Below are positions 1 to 6,686 of a stretch of DNA of 56,430 bases, in pieces (the stretch's first letter is position 1; each line of letters starts with the position of its first letter). The notes below the pieces were generated by a model, which saw nothing but the letters and a program-made list of their open reading frames with translations, had not been told where the DNA came from and ran no database searches. Position numbers and translations under genes: made by a program. The DNA comes from Acidimicrobiales bacterium (lineage in GTDB: Bacteria; Actinomycetota; Acidimicrobiia; Acidimicrobiales; RAAP-2): NCBI GenBank assembly GCA_030039755.1, contig JASHUY010000056.1, forward strand, positions 1-56,430. The letters run 5' to 3'.

Positions 1-1
1 G

Positions 2-517
2 AAGCCCTCGCCGGGACATCTGGCACTCGTCGCGCTCGAGCGCCAGGGCCGTCTCGACCTCCTCGTGACGCAGAACATCGACGGGCTGCACCAACTGGCC
101 GGCAACGACCCCGGGCGCGTCGTCGAGATCCACGGCACGATGCGCGAGGTGGTCTGCATGGCCTGCGGCGAGCGGAGTCCCGCCGCGCCGACGCTCGAAC
201 GTGTGGCCCGCGGCGAGGAGGACCCCGAGTGCCTCTCGTGCGGCGGCATCCTCAAGTCGGCGACCATCAGCTTCGGCCAGTCCCTCGTCCCGGCGGACCT
301 CGCCCGGGCGGAGGGGGCGGCGAGGCGGGCCGACCTGCTGCTCGCCGCGGGCACGAGCCTCGGTGTCCACCCGGCTGCCGGAATGGTGCCCCTCGCGCTG
401 GGCCACGGCGTCCCGGTCGTCATCGTGAACGCCGAGCCCACCGCCTTCGACGACGTGGCCGATGCGGTCGTGCACGGCTCGACGACAGACGTGCTCCCGG
501 CCGTCGTCGGAGGCTGA
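2..517 (+). CDS. Sir2-family NAD-dependent protein deacylase, 5' end cut by the window edge
   Basis: The frame is open from base 2 to the TGA ending at 517, so the N-terminal part (first Rossmann strand, GAGxS loop) lies outside the window. Visible sirtuin motifs, in order, are TQNIDGLH (NAD/ribose site), IHGT with the catalytic histidine, two zinc cysteine pairs (CMAC and CLSC), the GTSL loop and NAEPT. The family removes acyl groups from lysines using NAD and makes nicotinamide and O-acyl-ADP-ribose in the cytoplasm. The zinc pairs and compact length fit a bacterial CobB-type enzyme. Substrates cannot be read from the sequence. The next gene converges on it from the minus strand. Confidence 0.9.
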   Translation, partial: KPSPGHLALVALERQGRLDLLVTQNIDGLHQLAGNDPGRVVEIHGTMREVVCMACGERSPAAPTLERVARGEEDPECLSCGGILKSATISFGQSLVPADLARAEGAARRADLLLAAGTSLGVHPAAGMVPLALGHGVPVVIVNAEPTAFDDVADAVVHGSTTDVLPAVVGG

Positions 518-704
518 CCTCGCTCTCGGGCTGCTCCGACCGCCGCGGGAAGAACGGTTCGTCCCCCTGCAAGGTCTGCGGCCCGGTCAGCCCAGCCGTT
601 CTTCGATCCGGGTCGTGCGGATCGTGAGCTGCTCGAGGACCCGGGTGTGCTGCTCGAGGGTCGACGCCCGCCGCGTCCCACCGTCCCCGAAGGAAGGCGT
701 GTCG
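518..704. other. Intergenic gap between convergent sirtuin and MBL genes
   Basis: No convincing gene. A minus-strand frame (587-826) ends in an amphipathic, coiled-coil-like stretch (LEQHTRVLEQLTIRTTRIEE). It has no good start of its own, and its first half is the shadow of the MBL gene. It could be a lost C-terminal tail of the MBL protein or chance. Confidence 0.4.
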
Positions 705-1673
705 CTACGGGCGTCGCGCCGTCTCGTGCGCGGCGCCGTTCGAGCGCGCGACGCCGGCATCGTCGTCGCGCGCCGCGACTGCCGGGACGTCGTCGGCGAG
801 CGGCAACGTGAGGACCATTCCTTCACGCGCCGCGATCACCGGCACGCCGGGCTCGCCGAGGCCCGCGACGATCGCGTCGATCTGCTCGTCCGTCCGGTGC
901 GGGTCGTGGTGGAAGAGGGCCACCGCCTTCGCACCTGCTGCGACGCCGAGCCCCACCGCGTACTCGAGTGCGCTGTGCCCCAGGAACGCGAGGGCCGGCA
1001 TCTCCGCAGCGGTGTGCTGGGAGTCGTGGACCAGAAGGTCGACGCCGTGCGCGAGGGACATCGCCGCGGCGTGGTACTCGCCGAGCCCCCCTGGTCCGGG
1101 CCCGAGCGCGAGCGGCTTGTGGTCCGGCAGGTACGCGATCGACGACGAGTCGTCGGTGACGCGGTAGCCGAAGGTGCGGCTGCCCTTGTGGGGGATCTCC
1201 TCGGCCAGGACGCTGAACCCTTCGAGCTCGATCGTGCCCGGTTCGATCCCGGTGACCGACCAGGCCTCGCCGAGTGTGCCGATCGGCACGGGAAAGTGCG
1301 GGGGTGAGAAGGCACGGTTCATGACCGTCTCCGCGTCGGCGGAGCCGCCCTGCCCGGGGACGTAGACGTCGACCCGGTGCCCGGGCATGTAGGCCTCCCG
1401 GAGGAACGGGAGCCCGTGCGTGTGGTCCCAGTGGAGGTGCGTGATGCACACGCTTCCTCGGAACGGTTCGCCTCCGAGGACCCGCTCGAGGTTGATGAAG
1501 CCGGTCCCTGCGTCGAGGACGAGGTGGGGAGCCTCGCCGCGGGCGGCCGCCTCGGCATAGCTCAGCGCCGTCCCCCGCCCGATGCCGACGCAGGACGTGG
1601 CGGTGCCGTAGCGCTGGTATTCGACGCCGGAGACCGGAGTCGAGCCACGGCAGCCGAAGAAGAAGATGTTCAT
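705..1673 (-). CDS. MBL-fold metallohydrolase, last gene of the peptide-export operon
   Basis: A 322-residue metallo-beta-lactamase-fold protein. The metal motif THLHWDH is intact and further ligands are supplied by later His/Asp residues (HDSQHT, LFHHDPH). The N-terminus GCRGSTPVSG...RYGTATSCV belongs to the subgroup that usually reads GSxPVxGxxxxRYGGNTSCV, often annotated only as MBL-fold hydrolase or putative phosphodiesterase. It starts 31 bases after the exporter stop on the same strand, so it is probably cotranscribed. The exporter has cyclic-nucleotide-binding domains, so a phosphodiesterase acting on the same nucleotide would make sense, but this is inference. The C-terminal 25 residues are low-complexity. 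Confidence 0.8.
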   Translation of the reverse strand: MNIFFFGCRGSTPVSGVEYQRYGTATSCVGIGRGTALSYAEAAARGEAPHLVLDAGTGFINLERVLGGEPFRGSVCITHLHWDHTHGLPFLREAYMPGHRVDVYVPGQGGSADAETVMNRAFSPPHFPVPIGTLGEAWSVTGIEPGTIELEGFSVLAEEIPHKGSRTFGYRVTDDSSSIAYLPDHKPLALGPGPGGLGEYHAAAMSLAHGVDLLVHDSQHTAAEMPALAFLGHSALEYAVGLGVAAGAKAVALFHHDPHRTDEQIDAIVAGLGEPGVPVIAAREGMVLTLPLADDVPAVAARDDDAGVARSNGAAHETARRP

Positions 1674-1703
1674 TGGGAGGACGGTCCTCGGGTCGGTCCG
1701 GGC

Positions 1704-4700
1704 TCAGAGGTCGAGCTGCTGGGCAGTCAGGAGAAAATACAGCCCTCGCCGGGCTACCAGCTCGTCATGGGTACCCTGCTCGACGAGACGGCCCCGGTCG
1801 AGGACCAGGATCAGGTCGGCGTGACGAACGGTCGAGAGGCGGTGGGCGATGATCATGGCGGTGCGGTCCCCGAGCAGGCGCCCCAGGTTCTCCTGGATCG
1901 CACGCTCGGACTCCGCGTCGAGCGCGCTCGTGGCCTCGTCGAGGACGAGGAGCGCCGGCCGGCGGTAGAGCGCCCGCGCGATGGCGAGACGCTGGCGCTG
2001 GCCGCCCGAGAGCGCAAGGCCCGACTCCCCCACCTTCGTCCCGTAGCCGAGCGGCAGCCGCTCGATGAAGTCGGCCGCGTTGGCGAGCTGCGCGGCCTCG
2101 CGCACGAGCGCGGGATCGAGCGGCGACCCGAAGGCGATGTTCGCCTCGATCGTGTCGGAGAAGAGGTACGTCTCTTGCAGCACGAGCCCGATGTGGCGGC
2201 GCAGCTGGCGGTGGTCGAGCTGGGCGGCGTCGACGCCGTCGTAGCTCACCGTGCCCGACGTCGGCGTCACCAGGGCGGCGACACAACGCGCGAGCGTCGT
2301 CTTGCCCGACCCGCTCCTCCCCACGACGGCGACGGTGGTGCCCGCGGGGATGTCCACCGAGATCGAGTCCAGCACCGGCGGCGAGCCCTCGCCGTACGCG
2401 AAGGTGACGTCCTTCAAGGTCACATGCCCGGAGATCGACGGGACCGGCAGGAGGCGCGACCGGTCCTCGCCTTGCTCGGGCTCGGTGTCGAAGACGTCCT
2501 GCGCGCGGTCCGTGAGGGTCCGGGCCTGCTGGAAGCTGTCGGCGACGACGACCAGCTCCTGCATCGGCGCGGTCGCCAGGGCGACGAGCGTCACGCACGC
2601 GACGAGGCCGCCGATCGTGAGGGTATGGCCGTCCACCTCGGTGATCCCGATCCCGAGGAACGCCGCGAGGAGCCCGAACCCGATCCCCTGGGTGAGCGCG
2701 CCGTACACGGCGCGGAGACGGTCCACTCCGACCTGTCGCGCGTTGAGCGCGACCTGGTGGACGACGAGCGCCTCCTGCAGCGGCTCCTCCGCGGCGAGCG
2801 CCTTGGCGGTCTCGATGCCCTTCACCACCTCGACCTGACGCGACGCGTACCGGCCCGCCTCCTCCTCGAGCGACGCGGTCGCGGGGACGAGCCGCGCGAT
2901 CGACCAGCGGGTGATGAAGAGGTAGACGGGCACCGCGACGACGAACACGATCCCGAGGACCCTGCTGTAATAGAAGAGCAGCGCGACCGACGCGAGCAGT
3001 TGCGCGCCGAGCGCCAGGCCGACCAGCCCGACGTCCATCACCGCGCTGCGGGCCATGCTCAGCCCATCGAGCCGGCGCTGCAGGTCGCCCGTGCGACGCG
3101 ACGTGAAGTACGCGAGCGGGAGCGACAAGAGCCGCTCCGAGAGGAGCTGCAAGCCGTCGCGGTCGAGCGCCGCCGACGTGCGGAGGAGCAGCAGCCGCTG
3201 GCCGAGCGTGCCCACGGTGAGCACGAGGGTGACGCCGGCGAGGACCGCCAGCACCGTGCCCAGATCTGCGCCGTGCCCCTTGTCGATGTGTGTGATCACC
3301 ACCTGGATCACGACCTCGAGGCTGAGCTCGACCGCGCTCAGCACCACCGCCATCGCCGCGACCACGCCGACTCTCGGGAGGTGGGGCATCACGAGCCCCC
3401 GGAGCCACCCCATGCCCTGCAGCCGCGAGCCACCGCGCACGAAGTCCGCGCCCGGCTCCGCCTCGATGACGTAGCCGCTCCACGCGTCGCGGAACTCCTC
3501 GGGGGTGACGCGGCGATGGCCGAGACCCGGATCGTCGAATGTCACCTGCTTGGGGCTCGTGCGGGTCACGACGACCCAGTGGTCTCCCGCCCAGTGCGCG
3601 ATGAAGGGAACGGGCAGACGCTCGAGCGCGGACTTCGAGGCCTTGAGCACCCGCGCGTCGAAGCCGATGCCCCGCGCGGCGTTCAGGATCCCCGCCGCGC
3701 TCGTCCCGTCGACGGTCGTCCCCACCAAAGTCCGCAGCCTCGAGAGCGGCATGCGCTTCCCGTGGTACTGGCACACCATCGCGAGGGCCGCGACGCCGCA
3801 GTCCATCTCGTCGATCTGGCGGATCACCGGGCGGCGGCGGACCCGGCGGCGGACCGGGGCTGCTCCGGCGGGCGCGGACCCGGCCGCCTGGGCGTCCGTC
3901 GTGGCCTCCTCGACCTCCACACCCTCGAGCCCGGGTGCGGCCCCCCGTCGTGCGCCCGGTGCTCCCGTCGTCTGCCCTGCGGCCAGGTCGACGTAGGAAC
4001 CGAGCGCCACCCCGATGCCCGGCCCTGATGCCGAGCCGCCGGAGCCGGCGAAGTCGAGCGGGACTCGCACGGCCTCGCGTTGCTGGTACACGGCGGCGAG
4101 GTCGTGCAGCGCCTTTTCGAGCTCGGGGTGCGTGGCGACGACCTCGTCGAGGGCACGCCGTCCCAGCCGGAGCAGCCGCGCGTCGGTGATCGCTTCGACC
4201 GTCTCCACGTTCGTCGTCTCGGCAATGAGCGCCGCTTCGCCGATGAGGTCGCCACGCCGCACGTAGCGCGGGAACGCACCTTCGGTGTCCTTCTTGACGA
4301 CGAGCCGGCCCTCCTCGACGAGGTAGAGCGCGCCGCTCGGAGCCCGAGGATCGCTCGGGTCCGCTCCACCGGCTCCTGGTCCCGCCGCGCCCCGCCCCAC
4401 CTCCGCGCCCGGCCCCACGTTCTCGCCCGGCCCCACGTTCTCACCCGGCCCGCCGATCAACGTGCGCTCCCCCGCCGACAGCTCGACCGGCTCGAGGCGG
4501 TCCACGAGCTGGGGAAGCGCCGAGCCCGCAACCCGCGCGAGCGGTGACGCCAGCCTCAGCAGATCACCGATCTCGTGGCGACGACGGATGCGCGACAGGT
4601 TCTCCTTCACCGTCGGCTGGGTCGCCGCCAGCGCCCGGACGACCGACGCGTCGAGCCGCAACGCGCTCCCCGGCGACGCGGCACGGACGGTGGAGGTACG

Positions 4701-4985
4701 GGCACCTTCCCGCAGGAGCGCGCCTTCGCCGAACGTCGCTCCGGGTTCGAGCGTCGCGAGCGTCACCTCGTTGCCGTCGGCGCCCTCCCGGACGACCCGC
4801 ACGCGTCCGTCCGTGAGCGCCCAGTAGGAGTCCGCCGGATCGCCCTCCCGCATGAGGACCGCCCCGAACTCGAAGTCGACCCGCTCGAAAGCTTCGACCA
4901 CCAGGCGCCGGACCTCGGGCGGAAGGTCCGCCAGGAGCTCGACGCCGAGCGGGTCGAGCGTCGCGGCGTTGGTCGGCTCAGGCAC
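1704..4985 (-). CDS. Peptidase-containing ABC exporter with two cyclic-nucleotide-binding domains
   Basis: A 1093-residue membrane protein. Order: CNB domain 1 (about 20-135; FGEGALL and the ART arginine, a canonical phosphate-binding cassette), CNB domain 2 (about 150-310; IGEAAL keeps the Glu but lacks the Arg, and is interrupted by GPGENV repeats), a basic linker, C39 peptidase (about 385-515; catalytic Cys396 in MDCGVAAL, His in GDHWVVV, Asp in FDDPG), six-helix ABC membrane domain (about 530-810) and nucleotide-binding domain (Walker A with Lys895, LSGGQ, Walker B LLVLDEATSALD). C39 exporters cut leaders after Gly-Gly and pump out the core peptide. The 54-aa precursor upstream in the same operon ends its leader in GG, so it is the likely substrate. 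Its ATG overlaps the end of the parvulin-like gene by 8 bases. The CNB domains suggest export gated by cAMP/cGMP, not demonstrated. Confidence 0.93.
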   Translation of the reverse strand: MPEPTNAATLDPLGVELLADLPPEVRRLVVEAFERVDFEFGAVLMREGDPADSYWALTDGRVRVVREGADGNEVTLATLEPGATFGEGALLREGARTSTVRAASPGSALRLDASVVRALAATQPTVKENLSRIRRRHEIGDLLRLASPLARVAGSALPQLVDRLEPVELSAGERTLIGGPGENVGPGENVGPGAEVGRGAAGPGAGGADPSDPRAPSGALYLVEEGRLVVKKDTEGAFPRYVRRGDLIGEAALIAETTNVETVEAITDARLLRLGRRALDEVVATHPELEKALHDLAAVYQQREAVRVPLDFAGSGGSASGPGIGVALGSYVDLAAGQTTGAPGARRGAAPGLEGVEVEEATTDAQAAGSAPAGAAPVRRRVRRRPVIRQIDEMDCGVAALAMVCQYHGKRMPLSRLRTLVGTTVDGTSAAGILNAARGIGFDARVLKASKSALERLPVPFIAHWAGDHWVVVTRTSPKQVTFDDPGLGHRRVTPEEFRDAWSGYVIEAEPGADFVRGGSRLQGMGWLRGLVMPHLPRVGVVAAMAVVLSAVELSLEVVIQVVITHIDKGHGADLGTVLAVLAGVTLVLTVGTLGQRLLLLRTSAALDRDGLQLLSERLLSLPLAYFTSRRTGDLQRRLDGLSMARSAVMDVGLVGLALGAQLLASVALLFYYSRVLGIVFVVAVPVYLFITRWSIARLVPATASLEEEAGRYASRQVEVVKGIETAKALAAEEPLQEALVVHQVALNARQVGVDRLRAVYGALTQGIGFGLLAAFLGIGITEVDGHTLTIGGLVACVTLVALATAPMQELVVVADSFQQARTLTDRAQDVFDTEPEQGEDRSRLLPVPSISGHVTLKDVTFAYGEGSPPVLDSISVDIPAGTTVAVVGRSGSGKTTLARCVAALVTPTSGTVSYDGVDAAQLDHRQLRRHIGLVLQETYLFSDTIEANIAFGSPLDPALVREAAQLANAADFIERLPLGYGTKVGESGLALSGGQRQRLAIARALYRRPALLVLDEATSALDAESERAIQENLGRLLGDRTAMIIAHRLSTVRHADLILVLDRGRLVEQGTHDELVARRGLYFLLTAQQLDL
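4393..4446. repeat. 18-bp in-frame tandem repeat inside the exporter gene
   Basis: Two near-identical 18-bp units (4411-4428, 4429-4446) and a degenerate third (4393-4410) encode repeated GPGENV/GPGAEV hexapeptides. They form a flexible insert inside the second cyclic-nucleotide-binding domain. Unit number could vary without changing the frame. Confidence 0.75.
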
Positions 4986-6090
4986 GCCAGGTCACCCAGC
5001 GGTCGACTGCGGCCTGCTTGCGCTCTTCGACGCAGGTCGCCGACGCGAGGGCCTCGTCGTCTGCGTCGCTCGCGCTCGGGTGCCGGCGGGCCCGTACGAC
5101 CACGACGAGGCCCGGGTCGTCCGCTGTGCCGACCATGACGGGGCTGTCGAGGGGCGCGGAGACCGCGATGGCGCGCGTGCGCGCGTCGAGATCCTCGGCA
5201 CGTACCACGGCGTCACCGCACTCCGCGCGCGCGAGCTCGGCGGTGGCGGCGAGCGACACGCCGTCGTCGCGCATCGCCGCAACCGCTTCGCGCGCCGCGT
5301 CGGCCGTTCCGAAGTCGGTCCACTCCATCGCGACCTGCACCCATCCCGCGGCGTTGGTCGCGATCGCCCGTTCGATCTCTGTGCGCGGCACCGGCGTGCG
5401 CTCCAGCTCCTCGCATGCCTCCCTGAGGGCTTCGAAACGGCGATCCTGCGGCGGAGGCGTCCCGCCGGAGCGTGCGGCCCACGCACCGAGCGCGCGTGCA
5501 AGCTCGGCGGCCGCCTGCTCGAGGTCCCCCGAGCACACCGCCTCGACCCAGGTCGCCTGCTCGTCCGCCGTCCGTGTCAAGCGCGACGGCGGTGTCTGGG
5601 CCTCGAGGCGGAGCGTGCGGTCGAGCCAGTCCACCCACTCCTCCTCGGAGATGCCCCAGTGCGCGAGCCAGCGCAGCAGGTCCTCACCGGCGACGAGGCG
5701 GCGGGCCCGTCGGAACCGCTGTGCCTCCGCCCGGAGCTCGTCTGCCGACGGTCCTGCGGCTCCCGCGGCTGCGAGCGTCATGCCCTCGGCCGTCCGTCGC
5801 CTCGCCGCCGCCCACTGCCCTCCATCCTTCATCCAGTCGACGACGTCCTCCCAGACGAACACGCTCCCGCACGAGGCGATCACCGCCTCGCGCAGCGGCG
5901 CTCCGGGGAGCACCTCGGAGATGGCGGCGTCCAGGTCCCTTGCCCTAGTCGAAGGCGCGGTCGCTCCGGTGGCGGTCGCCGTCGCCGGGGCCGAGGAGAT
6001 CGACGTGCGCGACTTGGGGGGAGATTCGGCAGGTGCGAGGGTGGCGGGACCCTCGGGATCCTGTTTCGCCGACCGGCTCCTGAATGGCAT
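4978..6090 (-). CDS. Parvulin/SurA-like peptide maturation protein
   Basis: 370 residues. The first 50 are a low-complexity Ala/Thr/Ser linker. Residues about 55-200 are helical and Trp-rich, like a SurA N-domain. The last part has the order of a parvulin (PpiC) domain: an acidic DFGTADAAREAV segment, DGVSLAATAELA, then LDSPVMVGTADDPGLVVVV before a final helix. There is no signal peptide, so it should act in the cytoplasm, perhaps presenting precursors to the exporter or isomerising their Pro residues (core A contains GPR twice). ATG at 6090 follows GGGGGTG. It sits between precursor and exporter and overlaps the exporter start, so the pair is translationally coupled. The assignment rests on domain order; overall similarity to known parvulins is weak. 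Confidence 0.6.
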   Translation of the reverse strand: MPFRSRSAKQDPEGPATLAPAESPPKSRTSISSAPATATATGATAPSTRARDLDAAISEVLPGAPLREAVIASCGSVFVWEDVVDWMKDGGQWAAARRRTAEGMTLAAAGAAGPSADELRAEAQRFRRARRLVAGEDLLRWLAHWGISEEEWVDWLDRTLRLEAQTPPSRLTRTADEQATWVEAVCSGDLEQAAAELARALGAWAARSGGTPPPQDRRFEALREACEELERTPVPRTEIERAIATNAAGWVQVAMEWTDFGTADAAREAVAAMRDDGVSLAATAELARAECGDAVVRAEDLDARTRAIAVSAPLDSPVMVGTADDPGLVVVVRARRHPSASDADDEALASATCVEERKQAAVDRWVTWRA

Positions 6091-6145
6091 CGGACACCCC
6101 CGCCCGGCCCGCCCGCTCGTCGGACCGCGCCGTCATTGCACCACA

Positions 6146-6239
6146 CTTGTCTCTGCGCTGCGCTACTTGTCTCTGCGCTGCGCATCACTCGCTGCGCTGC
6201 GCCCGCTCGCCACGCACCACGTCGCTGCGCTGCGCTCCG
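6146..6239. repeat. 20-bp tandem repeat between precursor A and its export genes
   Basis: Units at 6146-6165 and 6166-6185 are near-identical, 6186-6205 is diverged, and a partial copy follows at 6222-6239. All contain CTGCGCTGCG, whose GCGC-T-GCGC core is an inverted repeat. The array lies in the leader of the parvulin/exporter mRNA. Function unknown; it could slow or attenuate transcription into the export genes. Confidence 0.75.
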
Positions 6240-6267
6240 GGCCCGGACAGCGTGCCCGTACGCGCCG

Positions 6268-6295
6268 GTGCGGCCACCGGGGGCGGTGGCCGCAC
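6268..6295 (-). terminator. Strong hairpin after precursor A
   Basis: A perfect 12-bp stem (GTGCGGCCACCG at 6268-6279 pairing with 6284-6295) closes a GGGG loop, 64 bases past the precursor stop. No U-tract follows on the minus strand, as is common for actinobacterial terminators. Its GTGCGGCC/GGCCGCAC core recurs after precursor B. Partial termination here would give much precursor mRNA and little machinery mRNA. Confidence 0.7.
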
Positions 6296-6358
6296 GCACG
6301 CTGAAGCTGCTTGGCGGCGCCTGACCGGCAGCCGCCGTTGGAGGTTCCTGAGCGGTCC

Positions 6359-6523
6359 CTAGGAGAAGTGCTTGCCGTGCTTGAACCTCGGGCCCATGTC
6401 CTTCCTCGGGCCCAAGTCGGCCCTGACCTCTCTGCCGGACCCGCCCTTCACGTTGTCGGCCTCTTCCTCTGTGGCCTCGAGATCCTCCACCAGCTCGTCT
6501 TTGATGTCCTTCGGAGTGGTCAT
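6359..6523 (-). CDS. Double-glycine leader peptide precursor A
   Basis: 54 residues. ATG at 6523 is preceded by an AGGGGG site; a longer frame back to 6580 would run over the promoter -10, so the short start is preferred. Residues 1-28 are an acidic leader ending in DLEATEEEADNVKGG. The 26-residue core is basic, has GPR twice, ends KHGKHFS and contains no Cys. Leaders ending in Gly-Gly are cut by C39 exporters, and one lies downstream in the same operon. The core has no Cys for lanthionine or thioether rings and no modifying cyclase is nearby, so it is probably a secreted signal or antimicrobial peptide, perhaps unmodified. The leader is shared with precursor B at 19289-19435 while the cores differ. 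Confidence 0.8.
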   Translation of the reverse strand: MTTPKDIKDELVEDLEATEEEADNVKGGSGREVRADLGPRKDMGPRFKHGKHFS

Positions 6524-6580
6524 GGCGTGTGCCCCCTTTTGCTTACGAGATCTTCTGGTCGAACTTCCTTCGCCGGACAA

Positions 6581-6640
6581 ATGCTACGGCGGGTGGCGAA
6601 GGCCGTCTATCGGCTCGCTGACACTCGCCGCGACCTCCGG
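6581..6640 (-). promoter_or_regulatory. Promoter and direct-repeat operator of precursor A
   Basis: On the minus strand: -35 TAGACG (6609-6604), a 17-bp spacer and -10 TAGCAT (6586-6581), putting the start near 6574 with a leader of about 50 bases. Just upstream of the -35 are two heptamers, CAGCGAG (6620-6614) and CGGCGAG (6630-6624), with a 10-bp period, so on one face of the helix. The arrangement is conserved in front of precursor B. Heptamers upstream of a weak -35 resemble activator sites. Confidence 0.75.
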
Positions 6641-6686
6641 CTGACAAATGCTGGCATACCAGGGACGACCGTTCGCGCACAGCCGC

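Noticed and set aside
1377-4028. 883-aa plus-strand open frame
   Set aside because: It lies antisense to the exporter gene and its translation is Arg/Asp/Glu-rich noise without motifs, a GC-driven shadow. The same holds for long antisense frames at 6648-8075, 8801-11194, 13446-15050, 20608-22611, 23210-26716, 41731-43098 and 43398-44915.
6146-6239. CRISPR array
   Set aside because: Units are directly adjacent with no spacers and are only 20 bp. The other tandem arrays (15523, 49336) are likewise spacerless.
6359-6580. Longer 73-aa form of precursor A
   Set aside because: The extra 19 residues overlap the expected transcription start region, lack a ribosome site and have no counterpart in the leader of precursor B.
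6614-6630. CRP palindrome TGTGA-N6-TCACA controlling the precursors
   Set aside because: The site consists of direct heptamer repeats, not an inverted repeat; no TGTGA/TCACA pair is present in either promoter.
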